Origin: Hygrophila difformis
Taxonomy: Eukaryota > Streptophyta > Magnoliopsida > Lamiales > Acanthaceae
DNA: 64,000 nt
NCBI GenBank assembly: GCA_030278955.1
Contig: JAOANR010000002.1
Coordinates: forward strand, 29,312,057 to 29,376,056
Direction: 5' to 3'
Each line of letters starts with the position of its first letter. Within the stretch, counting starts at the first letter, position 1. The translations under genes and the position numbers were made by a program. Under the pieces are notes generated by a model, which saw nothing but the letters and a program-made list of their open reading frames with translations, ran no database searches and had not been told where the DNA came from. Positions 20,265 through 31,529 of the stretch are shown in pieces.

Positions 20265-21888
20265 GCTAAGTGATCACATTCATGCGAGCTCCATTGTAAA
20301 CATCATGCATTAGATTTTCCATCCATTCAGTGCACTTTCAATCCTCACCATGGAAATCTATTGTAACTGATGTACATTTACTGCTTTCCAAAAGAGAATT
20401 TCATCTTGAGTTCTCTATTATATAAAAAAAAAAAAAGATGTGTGGCAGTCCAAGATGAATAAGTGACTGTCACACCAAAAAAAAAAAAAACAAGCTGTGA
20501 CATGCTTGCATGTTCACAGTGTCTTTTTACTGCTTTCAATTTAACAAACCGGCATAGAACAAGCATAAATCTGTCTCCTAAATTCACATGTTGAATTTAG
20601 GCTGATGATGAAATTTTCAGACTATTACGTTGGGATAAAACAATTAAAAATATGCATGACATGAATTCTTGAAGTTTTGAGCTATAAAAATCCAATGATA
20701 TGATCACTTGAAAGACTAACAAATATTCATGTTGATAATTTGATTGAATAAGTTGTAAGAAATTTTTCAAAGGCTAAATTTGAGAATAAGAGTATGACAT
20801 GATCAAACCGTCCCTTGTGAGATCTGAGCCGAGTCACTTTTACTCATTTCTTTCTTTGATTGTGTGAATCAATTCGATTAAAGGACACTAGAACTTGCAA
20901 TTGGGACAGATGCAAGACCATGCCATATTCCCGAAATCGAGCAAATGATCGAGGCACTTAGAAAACCCAAAATTTTGGCTTTCGTTTGAATTCCAAACCC
21001 AAAAACATTTTCCCTTTAGGATTAACCAACTTGAGCCTTTAAGCCTAATTTTTCTTTGAAACCACTATATTATTCCCAGCCTTACAAAAAGACCAAGAAA
21101 ATCAAACCCAAGTGTACATGAGCCATCCCATCAAGGCATTGTAATTTTTGATCATCAAATATGTATCAATCGGTATGCTATAAACCGATTCAAAAAAAAA
21201 AAATCGTTGAGATCCATAAAGTGCAAATGACAAAAGCAAATTAGACAAAGTCTGATGTCATGCAATAAAAAAGGAAAGAAAAACAAAAGAAAGAAAGAAA
21301 TAATGATGATCATAGATTCTACAACATGCCAAGTTATGGTGGAATGGTGTCATGTCACTTTTTAGCCCAGTAATTCCCTTTCCTACCAAATGTTACAACC
21401 GTATGCCCCGTTATAACCTTGAATAAGACCTCGGGATCTCGATTTGAGGAAATGAGTAGGTGGCGAGTTGGTCCAGTTGCAAGCCTATGGGAGAATTTAA
21501 TTGAATTTGATTTTGAGCGTTGATGATAAAAGCCAATCTTGAGAGTGAGTGAACTTTCCGATTCTACTATATGTGAGGCTCTGTTTCTATTAATCAATGA
21601 TCATGTCATGCTTGAATTCAAGGAGTAAGCCAATGGATCGTTCTAAACACTTATTCAAGAAGAATTAACAATAATGATTGGTTTGTGTGTTCACTCAAGT
21701 GAGAAGTATCATTCCATTAAACACTGCAACTAAGAGAATTTAATACTTGTAATTTTGATTGTCTTATCCCAATATAAGAAGAATGAAATTTCTGACGCCA
21801 CGCAAATGGATTGAATATGCAGAGTCCAAGCTCCTAGGAGCACTGACTCTGACTGCTCGGGGACGATCAGTATTAAATGTGAGGATGT
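20265..21888 (+). other. Athila-1 3' UTR between ORF3 and 3' LTR
   Basis: Non-coding and homologous to 49132-50789 of Athila-2 although the coding exons differ. It contains conserved hairpins: GTGTGGCAGTC/GACTGTCACAC (20440-20475), CTGTGACATGC/GCATGTTCACAG (20495-20519) and AATCGGT/ACCGATT (21168-21190). It also has A runs at 20424-20436, 20477-20490 and 21192-21203, and ends with module 3. Confidence 0.75.
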
Positions 21889-21891
21889 TGA
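21852..21891 (+). promoter_or_regulatory. Athila-1 hairpin-motif module 3 (PPT region at the 3' LTR)
   Basis: An imperfect hairpin ACTGCTC-ggggac-GATCAGT (21852-21871) is followed by AAATGTGAGGATGTTGA (21875-21891), whose last three bases are the start of the 3' LTR. By position the purine-rich core must include the plus-strand primer. The same motif occurs twice more inside the element. Confidence 0.82.
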
Positions 21892-24800
21892 TAATGGCCA
21901 AAATTGACCATTATTCTCAATCCATTTCCGTGTCTGAGACGGACATTTTGATCGTATTCCCATCTTATTGTAATAAGAAAGCAGTTGAATTTGACAGATT
22001 AATGCTAGTTTGTAAAAACATCGAGCCGGTAATAAAAAGACACAAAATATGCAATTTTAAATTGTATTTGTGTTAGAAAAATCCAAAAACATGAAAAAAG
22101 GAAAAAGAAAAGAAAAAGGAATGAAAAGATGGGCAAAAGAATAATACAGCCCACAAAAATCCAAAAAGATGGGAAAAAGATTGAAAATCCCACAACTGAA
22201 TTTTGGTCAAGTGTTGAAGCACAATTCGAATTATGCAATTCGAATTAATTCGAATTGCACACAATTCGAATTGCTGAACAGAACAAGAAATGGTTAAGTG
22301 TTGGAAGGGATGCAGAAGCCTAATTCGAATTGTTCAAATTCGAATTAATTCGAATTAGGGAATGAAGAGAGAAGAAACCCAAAGGCAAGAAGATGCAATT
22401 CGAATTGTTCAATTCGAATTAATTCGAACTGGCACAAATAATTCGAATTGCCAACAAATGCAAAGAGGCCAAGCAGAAACCCTCATCCAATTCGAGAAAA
22501 GACCAATTCGAATTCTTCACAACAATTCGAATTGATAACTGAAGGCCACATTTCCAGCTCAAGGAAGAGATCTCACAATTCGAATTAATTCGAACTTCAC
22601 TCATTGAAGCTGTGGAGCATGAGCACAACATTGGTGGGCCTAGGGTTTCGAAGTTTGTCTATAAAAGCAGACCTTCCACAACAGAACAAGGAGATCAAGA
22701 ATTTTGCCAAAAAGCAGCTTGGGACAAAAAGAGCAGCAGGAGGTTCCACACCCCTTAAGGGTTAGGTAGGTAGTTTAGTTTAGTTTAGTTTATTTTTCTT
22801 GCAAGTAGTGTAATCTTTACATGCTTTGATCTTAGTTTAGTGTAGAAGCAGTTTGTGTAACCCTTAGAGTAGCCATTTCCAGAATTTTTACAAGCTTTCT
22901 AGTTAGAATAAACCCTACCTTCAAGTTAATGATGGTTTTGGGTTCCTTATTTTGCTTTCAAAGTGTCAATACAAGAAAAATTTCCAGAAATGGTGTTATT
23001 CATGTGTTTTGGCACTCTTTAATGCTTTCTTTAGAAATAAATGCTTAGCATGTTTGTTTGTTTCAACTAGGTTACATCTATTATGTCCTAGTTGACATTC
23101 AAACTTAATAAATACATGTTTGGTGGGTTGTTAGCTTGATTTTGTGCCTTAGAGCTTCAAATAAGTGTTCTTAGGTTTTAGACGTTTTTAGGTTTGTTAG
23201 TATTTATCTTTATGTCTTATTTTTCCTGCCTTGTTTTTTATTTTATGCTTCCTTAGATAACTTGAGTGCTCTTAGTTTATTCATGTAGTTCTTAGATAAC
23301 TAGATGTTTTAGGTTCTTTGATCTTTGATCCTTTGTTTGTAGCAATAGGGTTTGAATCTTGCCAATACCCACTGGACATGTGTTTGTTTATTACTTGAAA
23401 ACCTCACTAGGGTGGCTGTGAAGTGACATTGATGTGAGATGAGGGATTTGGTGAATCTAAACCCATCATTAACCGCACAGTGTTCACCTAACCCATACTT
23501 GTGAGAATAAAAATTGTTGTTGTTCGAAAATGTGTAATTCGAATTGAGGTAATTCGAATTATCTCGAATTGCCTAAGAAATTCGAATTGCACAACCAAAA
23601 ATTTCCTTCATGTGGTTTTCAACCAATTCGAATTCTCTAATTCGAATTGGTTCAACAATTCGAATTGGCAAGGAAAACCACATTGTATTGCATGCCACCC
23701 ATTCATGCCTTAGTTTATTTTCCCATCTCTTACCAATTCGAATTGCCCAATTCGAATTAATTCGAATTGCTGGACAATTCGAATTCACTTTCCCTTTGAG
23801 GTATATGCCTTAGTCAATTTTGGGTAAGGAAAGGACTTCATCAATTCGAGTTGTCCAATTCGAATTAATTCGAATTGCTCAACAATTCGAATTAGATGAT
23901 ATCTCATTCCTTTGCAAGGATTAATTGGGAAGATCATACTTCATTCTTCATGCATTCGCAATTCGAATTACCCCAATAATTCGAATTGAACTATCCCTTC
24001 TACTTTGAAAACTCCAAAAATATTTTTCCTCCAAGATTTGTGTAAGTTGCATGGATGTATTGGGCCTAGGCCCATTTCACATCACTTTATCCATTACACA
24101 TTTCAACCCATTAAGTGTCCACTTATTGTGTGCTTAACACCCACACAATACCAAAATTTTTTCTTACTTTCATGTTTTCTCCTTCATTGTGTGTATGAAC
24201 GGATAATGAGAAACACCACAGATTAATGTTGGTGAAAGGTCCCTTCACAGGGATATCGATTAACCCGTCTTCTGTGTGTCAATCATTATTTGTTATTTTG
24301 CATGATCTGGTTAGTGGTTGGTGGAAGCTTCGGCGAGCGTTCTCTTCACTAAGAGTTTCGATTAGTCACTCAGCCAATTCCTAATCAGATACAGTTTTAA
24401 TTTTCCTTATCTTAATTTCTCAACCTGAATTCAAGTTGTAATAGTATCAACTGATGTCGACCAACATCAGTTGAGAAATATTACAGCAAGAAATATGTGG
24501 GTTCTTCTTCCACTCACAGATAAAAGAAAACTAAATGACGGCGGTCACCGTTGTTTGGAATTCTTTCTATCTAAAATCAGTCATCTGGGATAATTGGGAA
24601 CCGGACAGCAGATGTTTGCAGTCCGGAAAACCCCAACTATCTCTGGCACTCTTTTTAGCCGATTTCTTCTCATCTCAGGCTAATCCATCTTGTGTATCGC
24701 ATTCTGTCTAACCCCACCATATATTTTGGGGTGTTTTATTTTCCTTTTCATATACTTGTATGCATGATACTATTATGTAGATGTTCTGGTCTTACTATTA

Positions 24801-26585
24801 TTTTGGGGATCCTTCTCCTTGGACACAGAAGTCTTGATATAAATCTGATGTTGCATAATAAACTTCCAACAAAAACTCCTTTATAAAATCCGGATCTGAG
24901 TAAGGGATAAATTCGACAGTTATGACTAATTCATCTTCCACTGGGGGTTGATTTTGAGAGCTTAGAAGCAGAGTCAGCGATTAGGTCTCATCTAGACTGA
25001 AAGGATCTGTGTTTTAATTGAGAGTTTAGTACCTGTCTAGGGAATGATTTTCAAATATTCATTTGCTTCTCAAAATTGCTGTGTGCTGGAAATCTGATAT
25101 TAGATATCGCATTAAGTCAATATCCACTTGGGTATAGATGAGATGTGATAAATAATACTAGAGGAACAACATATAGGCCTTGGTGAATTTCTAAGGTAAG
25201 GTCGAGTATTCCTTCGACTACTATCTTCTTCTGCCAAAGTCTAGAATTGAGTCTTGAGTGAGTACATCCGGAATAGGTTCATTTATGGATCTGTTTCATT
25301 TAGTTTGTATCTCATGACTACCCAGATGTTGTAAGCCCTGTGGCTTATTGATATCTCGGGGGTTCTTGATCTGCATCTGGTCACCAAGACCAGGGGCTCT
25401 TTATACTAACGGAAAGAGACGTTTTTAATGCTTCCGAGTGATAGATTTAAATGCTTTCTTTACAGCTTTCTTTACTACTTTCCTTTAAATGCTTTCATAG
25501 ACGTCACTCGGAAGAATTAGGGGCTGTCCATCTGTTAAAAGGTTTGAGAGTTATGGAATGGTTTGGGGCGTGATTTGAAACTTTGGGTGTGACATGGAGG
25601 AATGATAGGGGTACTTGGCATGTCAACTAATGATATGCTAGGTGTTGCTTATCCACCACAGATGAATAATATGCCTTAGCATGGCCATGTGAGGGCAGTT
25701 GTGAGTCTGTGGTATCTTAGAAACTGTTGTCTTAAGAGCATGTAAATTCTCACCATAAGTATCTGTCTGTTAAAGGGAACATGGTGTAGAAAGCATGAGA
25801 GTTAGCTAACTAGAGGATTATCCCAAGCTAAGATTTGTGTATTAAAATGGAAGTTTAATTGTGTTTCATCTGAATCTTGTCCAATCTTTGTTATTTCCTC
25901 CCTGTCCCTTCTGTCATATTCAAATCTGCTTTCTAGATAGTGTAGCGTAGTTTTACATGCTTTCGTAGTATAGATTTAATTGCTTTCTTCGATCTGGTTT
26001 ATCATGCTTTGTAGAATAATTTTTACTGCTTTCATGATCTGGTTCAATTTATGTCAAGTAGTTGTTAGAAAACCGTGCAAAACTTGAATCGAGTAACCGA
26101 GTGGAAAATCTTAGTAAACGACGTGGGCCCTGCTTCCATCGCACATCCTCCAGTGAACGATCCGGTACTTACTATAAATTACTGCAATTTTTGACTCCGT
26201 GCGCTTTCGGGAGCACAGTTTCTTGACACGAGTAAATAAAAACACAACATTTTGGGAAAATACTCATACCGTGGGAAGATGTTCAAAAGCTTCATGGCAG
26301 GTATCTTCTTGACATGAAATTAAGAGAAACATCATGGTGCAGATACCAGGGACTTTCAGGGTGACAGACTGAAGGTCAATCCCGGTTGCACCGTGATATT
26401 TGTCAGAAGTTTCATGGCGGGGAGGACCACAGCGCCGTTTGAGATTAAAACACCCCACATGAGTAATAAAAAGGGAAATCTTAACATATCCATAAACCCC
26501 TACATCATAACTCTTTTCATTTAATAAATCCACACCTGAGATTTCAGAAAATTACTCGTGTTGGTGAAACTCGTCAAAAGTTTCA
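21889..26585 (+). repeat. Athila-1 3' LTR (4.70 kb)
   Basis: Same sequence as 2796-7527 apart from scattered substitutions and small indels, mostly gain or loss of palindrome units, plus a 6-base difference near 26500. It ends GTTTCA before CGCGC. Arrays are at 22221-22595 and 23536-23990, with the TATA box at 22660-22667. Confidence 0.95.
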
Positions 26586-26590
26586 CGCGC

Positions 26591-29552
26591 TGCCCGCGCG
26601 CTAGCGCGCCTTGGGCGCGCCGAAGCAGCACCCAGCAGGAAGGCTGCTGTCATAGCAGGATTTGGCCATCAATTCCACAATTTCGGGGCATAAACTTGGA
26701 AACTTACCTTACGACAATTAGGGAAGGTTCTTGGATGATTAAAGAGAGAAACCCTAGCCTCTAATAAGGCTGGCAGCCGCCCCACTCCATTCCCACCTTC
26801 AAACAAATCTGAAAATTCAAACCAAAGAGAAATTGTGAGTTGTTTCGACGAAAGAACCGAACAAGGAGACATTTGGATGAAGTTTTGACACTCTACAGCC
26901 ATAGGGTGGTGGTAAGCAATGGGTTTAGTCATTATTTCATAAGTTATAGTCGACCATAATGATTAACACATAGCTTTTCTACCTCTTATTCACAAATCGG
27001 GACCGGTGAGAAAGAGACGAGTAGATTGGACGTGTTCACGAACTCCGGAGGCCAGCCCGACGAAATCTAAGACTTTAGATCTTAGATACTGTAAGTTGAT
27101 TCTTCTCATAACCGTTTTGGTGCCCTAAAATCGAATGGAATGCAAGTTTTAGTCAACATACGAAAATCTGTCCCAAAAACTCTCCCTACACGCGTTTTCT
27201 GAAATCCAACTTTTAAACCTTTTTCGAGCATTCGAACGGAGAAACATAAAACTTAAAAATTGTTCCTAGTGTTTTAAAGTACATTGTGTCAAATTTTCAG
27301 ATATTTTCGTCGACGTTTGGTCCGTCAAATCGAATCTGGTATATTCTGTGTTTTCGTTTAAAACCGAATCTGTTGACAGTTTTGCGTGTTCGACTCCCTT
27401 GACGTTTTTCTAATGGATCCCATCAAAACTAAACTTTTATGTAAAAATGAAAGTTGTAGCTAACTGTCTAAATATTGTATCCGTAAAATTTCACGCGTTT
27501 TCGTTAACATTTGTATAGTCAAAACCCATTTTGAATAGACTGTGGTTTAAAGGAAAAGCCGACAGATTTGAGTGTTCAACTTCCTTGACGTTTTTCTTAA
27601 GGATTCTTCCAAAACTAACTTTGGTGTAACATGAAAGTTGTAGATAATTGTTTTGAGAAGGTGTGGTTAAAATTTCGTGAATTTTGGTTAACGTTTGTGT
27701 CGTCAAAATCGATCTCAACAGTCTGCGTTTGAAATAAAATTCTGACAGAATATGTAGGCGAACTTGATGGGCATGTTTCTACCATTTGTAGTCCGAACTA
27801 ATCTTTGCAATGTAAACAAAAGTTGTAGATAACAATCTCTAGAGTGTGTCTGTAAAATCTCGTAAATTTTCGTTAGCATTTGGACTTCCGAACGCGACCT
27901 GAATATTCTGTGCTTTAAGAAGAAAATAAGAACAGATTTCCTAACTGAACTTGATGCGCGGATCTGATCTGATCCGGAGTGTTTCCGGAAAAAATACCTC
28001 TAATAGAACTTGTTCATTTTTGTGTCATTTACATGCCTGTAAAATTTCATAATTTTCGGAGTTCGTTTACTAGGTCGGAAACATGTTTTAAGAAGAAAAT
28101 AAGAACAGATCTCCGAACGCGACCTCAATATTCTGTGCTTTAAGAAGAAAATAAGAACTGATTTCCTAACTAAACTTGATGCGCGGATCTGATCTGATCC
28201 GGTGTGTTTCCAGACAAAATACCTCTAATAGAACTTGTTCATTTTTGTGTCATTTACATGCCTGTAAAATTTCATAATTTTCGGAGTTCGTTTACTAGGT
28301 CAGAAACAGGTTTTAAAACAGTGCGTTGTTACCGGAAAGTTGGCAGATTATACTTTTTAAGAAGATCGTAAAATTTGACTTCTTTCCTTACCTGATTTCG
28401 AGAAACCTAAAACACGAAAGTTGTTCGTTAGGGTGTCGTTGGTACACTGAGTAAATTTCATAGTGATCGCCTTAAGAATGAATTTTTGAAACCAAAAGGC
28501 GTAATCTGTGACGTGTGCGCTTATTAAACCTTGAGATTTATGGAAAACTTTCCATGCGACACTTTCAACAATTTTGAAAAGATTGTGATTTATGATCGAG
28601 TTGGATACTATGAAATATTGATTATGTGGCTTGTGGACATAAGAGCCCAAGCGTACGACTAGCGGACATAAGAGCCTTAGTGAAACATTGATTATTTGGC
28701 TTGTGGACATAAGAGCCCAAGCGTATGACTAGCGGACATAAGAGCCCTTGTGAAATATTGACCATGAGGCTTGTGGACATAAGAGCCCTAGCGAATGGTG
28801 ATTTGTATGGCTAGTGGACATAAGGGTCCTAGCGAATTTTGATTTGTAAGACTTGTGGACATAAGTGCCCAAGTGGAATACGGTGATCTCGATCATATTG
28901 AAACAACAATAGAAGAATGAAATATTAGATGTGCGAGAACATATACCTTATCCCATGATTTTTAAAACCCTTTTTGGCTTATAATAAATTCCTTTTTGCT
29001 AATTTCTAAAAATTTATATCCTTAGTATTTGTGTACGTCTCTTTACGTTTAGAATCATGCCTTTAAATCCTTATTGTCAATATTGTCAAAATACATTTTC
29101 ATATTATAAAATGTGCATGAGTAAAAAGGTGAATTTTTATTAATTACATTTTAAAACCCATTATTGTTATGTTAAGAATTAACTTACTCAGTATTTTATA
29201 TACTGATAAAACCCGTTGTTTTATTTTTCTTTTACAGAGTATGAAGAAATGGCATGAGCATGAACGCATATTGGGGCTCGGGAATTAAATTAGGAATTGT
29301 GAATGTTGTATTTTGTTAGACTTAAATTACCCACTGCGTTTTGGCCATGTCGGCCCATATTTAAATTTTCCGCTGCGACTTATTTGATTTTACTATGTTA
29401 TTTTAAAGTTAATCCTTTTGGGCTTGTTTTTAAATTATTTTTGAAATACCTTTAGCCTTGCATCTCTCAAGCGAGCTCGAATGAACTCGTGTCTTGCTTG
29501 GGAGGTGTGGCGGTGGCATCCCGGCCTGGGTTATCAAATCCGGGGTGTTACA
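26591..29552 (+). repeat. Element B 5' LTR, second segment
   Basis: Continues the LTR broken at 2795 and ends GGGGTGTTACA right before the PBS. It matches 32056-35003. Inside are a roughly 225-base tandem duplication (about 27887-28336, starting TCCGAACGCGACCT) and a GGACATAAG minisatellite (28625-28873). Confidence 0.93.
28625..28873 (+). repeat. GGACATAAG minisatellite (element B 5' LTR)
   Basis: About seven occurrences of GTGGACATAAGAGCCC or GCGGACATAAGAGCC, in higher-order units of about 60 bases with AAATATTGA spacers. The same array is in the 3' LTR at 34078-34322. Confidence 0.85.
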
Positions 29553-29555
29553 AAG

Positions 29556-29567
29556 TGGTATCAGAGC
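29556..29567 (+). promoter_or_regulatory. Element B primer-binding site (tRNA-iMet type)
   Basis: TGGTATCAGAGC three bases after the LTR, the usual methionine-tRNA primer site of many plant LTR elements. Confidence 0.9.
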
Positions 29568-30090
29568 CCGGAAATATTTTAAATTATTATTATTTTTTGC
29601 CAATATAGAGGCCAATGATTTTTAAACAAATATTAATATTATTTTAAAATTTTTAAGTACCATTATTATTATTTTTAAATTTTATGTCTTATTTCCATGG
29701 AACAAAATTTATTTTGAACACATGGAAAATATTTACATATGCCTAGAAATTTTTCCAACAAGTTTTAAAAGTCACGAAAATATTTTTTGGGGTTGGGGTA
29801 GGATTGTATAAAGCATACATGCATTCTCATACAAACATACATGAATATTGCGCTAATTTTTTTTTTTTTTATGTGAATTAACAGTGTCACAACTCTTACC
29901 TTAAAATTTGTCATGACCTTGACTTAGAAGCGTTTGCTTAAAACTAATTTTGCCTTAGTCCTAGAACTTGATCACCGAAGTTTAGCATGCTCCTATCTAT
30001 TACCTCTTGCCAATCCTATCTAATAGATTTTCTTGAACGCTAACTTGCCTTAGATTAGAAACTCATCTTCACGTGCGTTGATAACAGAAA
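29568..30090 (+). other. Element B 5' leader
   Basis: Non-coding AT-rich leader between PBS and gag with a T run at about 29858-29870. No ORF or other clear signal is seen. Confidence 0.6.
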
Positions 30091-31194
30091 ATGGCACCTA
30101 AGGAAAAATCGAGGAAGGAAATCCCAAACAACACCAACGCTGACCTCCCCAACGCACCCAACAATACCGAGATTGCTCATAACGTAGGAGGGCAAGCGCC
30201 TCCTATTCCCAATAATTTGGACGAACGCCTAAGAACTATGGAAGAAGTCCTCATAGCTTTGGGAAACACCGAGGTACGAAGGACACCAGTGGGTGTACCA
30301 CCGCCGGCAGCCCAACTCAATTACCTAGCGTTAGTGAACCCTTACCAGCCAACCCACTATGATGTCCAAAAGGATCCGGCCAAACTTGAAGATTGGATCC
30401 GCACATTTGATAAGCTCCTTAGCGCTATCAAATGTCCCGAGGACGAGAAGGTCCAAGTGGCGACCTACTATCTTGGCGGAGAGGCCGACGAATGGTGGCA
30501 TAACCTCCAAGGAAATTTGACTAAAGCCTACCTATGGGAAGAATTTAAGGAGGTTTTGAGGGAAAGGTTTTACCCAATGAGCATTAAGGCCGCAAAGTAT
30601 GAAGAATTCGTCCATTTGAAACAAGGTGGGCAAACGGTACAAGAGTACTATGCCAAGTTTAAGGAGCTGGTTAGATTTGCTCCTACAATGGTGCCAACTG
30701 ATTTCGACAAGGCTCAGAAGTTCGAGATGGGTTTGAATCTTGATATTCGAGAGATATTGGTGGGAGGACAATGCACGACTTTGCAGGCGGTATATGACCG
30801 GGCAGTAGCAGTCGCGCGTGTCCAACAATTAAAGCGAAAGGACAATGGCGAATCGAGCAAAAACTCGCAAGGATTTGAGAAGAAGAATCGTAATAAGAAC
30901 AACAATAATAACTTTAGGAGGGGCAATGACCAAGCTAGATTCGATGGGTCTAGAGGGAATGATAACCGTGGTGCATTCATACCAAAATGCCCGCGGTGCA
31001 ATTGACCGCAGCTGGTGCGCCGGTGCCCGAAGCCTGGAGCCTGCTATAAGTGCGGCAAGTTTGGTCACATTGCTAGGGGATGTCGAACGCCAGAGGCGGC
31101 GATCGAAAGGAGAATAGATCTGGTGAACCTTCAACAGGTAGAGGCTGAAAAGGAACAAGGTCAAAACCCTAACATCCTTGAGAATAATGCATAG
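30091..31194 (+). pseudogene. gag: Element B gag with one in-frame TGA
   Basis: Chromovirus Gag. The ATG at 30091 starts MAPKEKSRKEIP. A Retrotrans_gag domain spans about residues 85-225 (DPAKLEDWIRTFDKLL, YLGGEADEWWHNL, YYAKFKELVRFAP). A basic Asn/Arg-rich stretch follows, and then a CX2CX4HX4C zinc knuckle (CYKCGKFGHIARGC) near 31046-31085. A TGA at 31003-31005 cuts the frame before the knuckle, but the same frame stays open to TAG at 31192. AAT-TGA-CCG suggests a CGA to TGA transition, typical of methylated CpG decay. Without that stop the protein would be 367 residues. Immediately downstream the sequence matches the last bases of a pol gene, so pol has been deleted. Confidence 0.88.
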
Positions 31195-31529
31195 GCAGTT
31201 ATGGGGACATAACTGTAATCTTAAGGGGGGGAGGATGTAACCACCCGAATATTATGCATCCCAAATCAATAAATAAATAAATTCAAATTGTTTTGCACTA
31301 CGTCATGACTTGATCCCTTCACAGGGTACGTAGGCAGCTTGGAAATTTCAATTCTGGGTTCAGTCAAATGATATAATAAAATAATACAAACAATATCATC
31401 AACAACAACACATAAAGATACAATCACGCAATCAAACAATAGCACAAAATAGAAAGGACCTTAGTTCCAAGCTCGCGAGAAGCTAACACCCAACTTCGGG
31501 GACGAAGTTGATTCTTAAGGGGGGTAGAC
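31195..31529 (+). promoter_or_regulatory. Element B post-gag leader, hairpin and PPT
   Basis: Begins with the relic of the pol end (CAGTTATGGGGACATAACTG). It then shows a first PPT-like run TTAAGGGGGGGAGGA followed by TGTAACCACCC (31221-31246). The hairpin CAACTTCG-ggga-CGAAGTTG is at 31491-31510, and the PPT TTAAGGGGGGTAGAC ends at 31529. Same order as element A 658-904. Confidence 0.75.

Larger units (their letters stand above)
2796..26585 (+). mobile_element. Athila-1: Athila-type Ty3/gypsy retrotransposon with defective gag-pol and intact ORF3
   Basis: A 23.8-kb element with LTRs 2796-7527 and 21889-26585, both TGATAATGG...GTTTCA, flanked by CGCGC. The PBS at 7528 is the tRNA-Asp-type site known from Athila. 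Internal order is gag, PR-RT-RNaseH-IN without chromodomain, a 2.6-kb non-coding module, a 1,411-codon ORF3, a 1.6-kb 3' UTR, and the LTR. Gag-pol carries at least five disabling lesions and a lost catalytic Glu in integrase, yet ORF3 is open throughout. The two LTRs remain very similar, so insertion is fairly recent and the defects may predate it (mobilisation in trans). Confidence 0.95.

Noticed and set aside
30829..31164. Minus-strand ORFs opposite element B gag
   Set aside because: Shadows of the gag frame.
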